This document shows positions 20,744-22,225 of a stretch of 22,225 bases of DNA, in pieces (the stretch's first letter is position 1; every line of letters starts with the position of its first letter). The notes beneath the pieces are model-generated. The model was not told where the DNA came from. It saw only the letters and a list, made by a program, of their open reading frames with translations, and made no database searches. This DNA comes from Streptomyces sp. WM4235 (GTDB lineage: Bacteria; Actinomycetota; Actinomycetes; Streptomycetales; Streptomycetaceae): assembly GCF_001279725.1 (NCBI RefSeq), contig NZ_LGDE01000464.1, positions 1-22,225 of the forward strand, written 5' to 3'. The position numbers and the translations under genes are program-made.

Positions 20744-21307
20744 ATGGGCAGGTTCAGGTACGGAACCACGGCGTCGGCCATCGCGCTGGCCGCCTTGGGA
20801 TCGCTCGCGGCCACGGGAGGCACGGCTCACGCGGAAGCGGGCCAGGACAGCATCAACATGCTGAAGCAGGAGAAGAGCCAATGGTGCTGGGTCGCCTCCG
20901 GGCTGACCATCGCCAAGTTCCACGGCTTCGGCTCCACGCAGACGGACTTCTGCAACCGGGCCCAGCCCTACTACGGCTGCGACAACCAGCCCGCCACGCT
21001 CGACGACATGGCCAAGGGCTGGAGCAGCCTCGGCATGACCCACACCGGCTCGGGCCTGAACAGCGCGGCCACGTTCAACCAGGTGTACACCGACGTCAAG
21101 GCGGGCCGGCCTCTCGGCGCCCGTATCGGGTGGACGTCCGGTGGCGGCCACATGAACGTGATCTACGGCTTCGACACCTCGAACAGCACGATCGCCGTGG
21201 CCGACCCGTGGCCGAACACCACCACGTACACGTGGTGGAACTACAACGACTACGTGAGCAACAGCTCGTCCAAGTGGACCCACTCCCGCATCGGTATCTC
21301 CCGCTAA
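20744..21307 (+). CDS. Secreted papain-like (C39/C70-type) cysteine protease
   Basis: 187 residues. Signal peptide: MGRFRYGTTASAIALAALGS-LAATGGTAHA, cleavage after Ala30. The mature domain (~155 residues) has the papain-like pattern: QWCWVASGLTIAKF (Gln46 oxyanion hole, Cys48 nucleophile), GGHMNVIYGFD (His136) and IAVADPWP (Asp154). This is the compact layout of AvrRpt2/C39-like peptidases. Two additional cysteines (FCNRAQPYYGC) may form a disulfide outside the cell. It is predicted to be exported and to cut peptides outside or at the cell surface; the target is unknown. ATG 20744 with GCAGGAAA upstream. The next gene starts 11 bp after its stop, so the two form an operon. Confidence 0.87.
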   Translation: MGRFRYGTTASAIALAALGSLAATGGTAHAEAGQDSINMLKQEKSQWCWVASGLTIAKFHGFGSTQTDFCNRAQPYYGCDNQPATLDDMAKGWSSLGMTHTGSGLNSAATFNQVYTDVKAGRPLGARIGWTSGGGHMNVIYGFDTSNSTIAVADPWPNTTTYTWWNYNDYVSNSSSKWTHSRIGISR

Positions 21308-21317
21308 GGCAGGCGAC

Positions 21318-22217
21318 ATGCGCGACACCAGCGGCACCAGCGGCACCAGCGGCACCAAAACGTCCAGCCGGCGGGCGACACCCCGCTTCTCCCGACTGTC
21401 CATCGTCGTCGCACTGAGTGCGTCCGCACTGCTGTCCGTCGTCGGCCCGACGCACGCGGCTCCGGCCAAGGACCCCCTCCCGGCCGACATCCCCGACTAC
21501 CAGGCTGCTCTCAAAGCGGTGAAGTCCGCCGACGTGCGCAACACCGTCTGCCGTTTCCTGCGCACGCCGGTACCCGCCGACGGCGCCGGCGGGCCGGTGC
21601 AGACCCTCCCCGACATCGCCGAGCCGTGCCAGGACCTCCCGGTCTTCACGATCAAGGACCCGGTGGCACTGAACGAGATCACGCCCGGTTTCGCCGCGGG
21701 CACCGCCCAGCCACTGCCCGCCAAGGCGGTCAAACTGACGGGACTGGTCTCCTCGCTGAGCACCACCGTCAACGGACGCAACGCCACCGTCATGCTCGCC
21801 CCCACCCAGGGCGGCGGCTGGCACCTGGCGGCCGTGCGTGACGGCGACGGCGACGCCACATACGCGGGGAAGGCCACCGTCGGCACGTTGGTCTTCACCG
21901 AGCCGCAGATCCGCGGCTGGTACCAGCTCAAGCTCTTCACCGTCGAGGCGCTCAACGACGAGGCCCGGCAGGGACTGGGCGGCCAGGCGTCGGCGTCGCT
22001 CGGCGACTACCAGAAGCTGCTGAAGGCCCGCTACGCCGAGAAACTGCCCGGCTCGGACTACGACACCAAGGGCTACTCCAGCGGCTACAGCCTCCAGAGC
22101 ACGGAGGACGACGCCGTCTCCTCCACCCTGCTCCTCGCCGGCGGTTCCAGCACGGCACTCGCCCTCGCGGGCGGAGCCGCCCTGCTTCTGCGGCGCCGGC
22201 GGGCAAGCACCGGCTGA
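21318..22217 (+). CDS. Membrane-anchored secreted protein, partner of the papain-like protease
   Basis: 299 residues. An unusually long N-region (MRDTSGTSGTSGTKTSSRRA) precedes a signal core (LSIVVALSASALLSVVG), with cleavage near THA-APAK (about residue 47). The exported domain of about 215 residues shows no family I recognise; it contains VCRFLRTPVPADGAG..., SLSTTVNGRNATVMLAP and FTEPQIRGWYQLKLFTVEAL. The end, TLLLAGGSSTALALAGGAAL-LLRRRRASTG, is a C-terminal transmembrane helix with an Arg stop-transfer, without an LPxTG motif, so the protein should be a type I surface protein. ATG 21318 follows AGGCAGGCG. It starts 11 bp after the protease gene, so its partner, substrate or inhibitor role is a fair inference. 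Confidence 0.78.
   Translation: MRDTSGTSGTSGTKTSSRRATPRFSRLSIVVALSASALLSVVGPTHAAPAKDPLPADIPDYQAALKAVKSADVRNTVCRFLRTPVPADGAGGPVQTLPDIAEPCQDLPVFTIKDPVALNEITPGFAAGTAQPLPAKAVKLTGLVSSLSTTVNGRNATVMLAPTQGGGWHLAAVRDGDGDATYAGKATVGTLVFTEPQIRGWYQLKLFTVEALNDEARQGLGGQASASLGDYQKLLKARYAEKLPGSDYDTKGYSSGYSLQSTEDDAVSSTLLLAGGSSTALALAGGAALLLRRRRASTG
21321..21356 (+). repeat. Tandem 9-bp repeats coding for Thr-Ser-Gly
   Basis: About four units of ACCAGCGGC (GACACCAGC, then three GGCACCAGC-like units) at the very start of the anchored-protein gene, encoding TSGTSGTSGT. It is the third 9-bp array in the window and can change length in steps of three residues before the signal peptide. Confidence 0.75.
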
Positions 22218-22225
22218 GCCCCACC

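Overview
The window looks like chromosomal DNA of a Streptomyces or close relative. It has very high GC with strong G/C bias at third codon positions, many GTG starts, several genes without a Shine-Dalgarno sequence, rare TTA (bldA-type) codons, and typical actinomycete families (ALF-repeat secreted proteins, MAB_1171c-type membrane proteins, MmyB-type regulators, SCO0607-type lipoproteins). Assignments come from reading the translations and recalling families; no database search was run.

Layout. Positions 1-2187 (minus) hold an XRE regulator, a small TTA-containing ORF and a MAB_1171c/DUF6545 membrane protein cut by the window edge. A 487-bp gap with 20-bp direct repeats and dyads separates them from a divergent MmyB-type regulator (2675-3595). 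Next come a DinB/DUF664 protein (3845-4348), a decayed transposase C-terminus (about 4390-4625, minus), an SgcJ/EcaC-type NTF2-fold protein behind a SoxR-like promoter (4683-5087, minus), a small lipoprotein (5451-5756), a small membrane protein (minus), an ECF sigma factor with an NTF2-like tail (6191-7162, minus) and a divergent membrane protein with a TTA codon (7254-7880). A TetR regulator (8122-8715, minus) faces a hydrolase plus NTF2-fold pair (8814-10505) across a region rich in operator-like palindromes.

The centre (10506-17281) is dominated by two secreted ALF-repeat proteins. One has an AbfB-type sugar-binding C-terminus and apparently lacks a normal start codon. The other is a 1375-residue coiled-coil protein whose C-terminal 140 residues carry an H-T-S-L / A-G-E / S-G-H-Y signature resembling plant IQM proteins and the tips of some bacterial polymorphic toxins. 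A probable HTH protein, a two-domain VOC protein, a small membrane protein, a dienelactone hydrolase with a sequestered ribosome-binding site, and a secreted papain-like protease plus membrane-anchored partner complete the window.

Most genes look like independent accessory functions. The units that probably work together are the XRE/small ORF/membrane-protein row, the TetR-controlled hydrolase/NTF2 operon, the tandem ALF proteins, and the protease/anchored-protein pair. The best candidates for something undescribed are the large ALF/coiled-coil protein with its IQM-like tip, and the protease pair. At least four genes (DinB, SgcJ-like, TetR, VOC) have a -10-like hexamer 6-7 nt before the start codon, which predicts leaderless transcripts.
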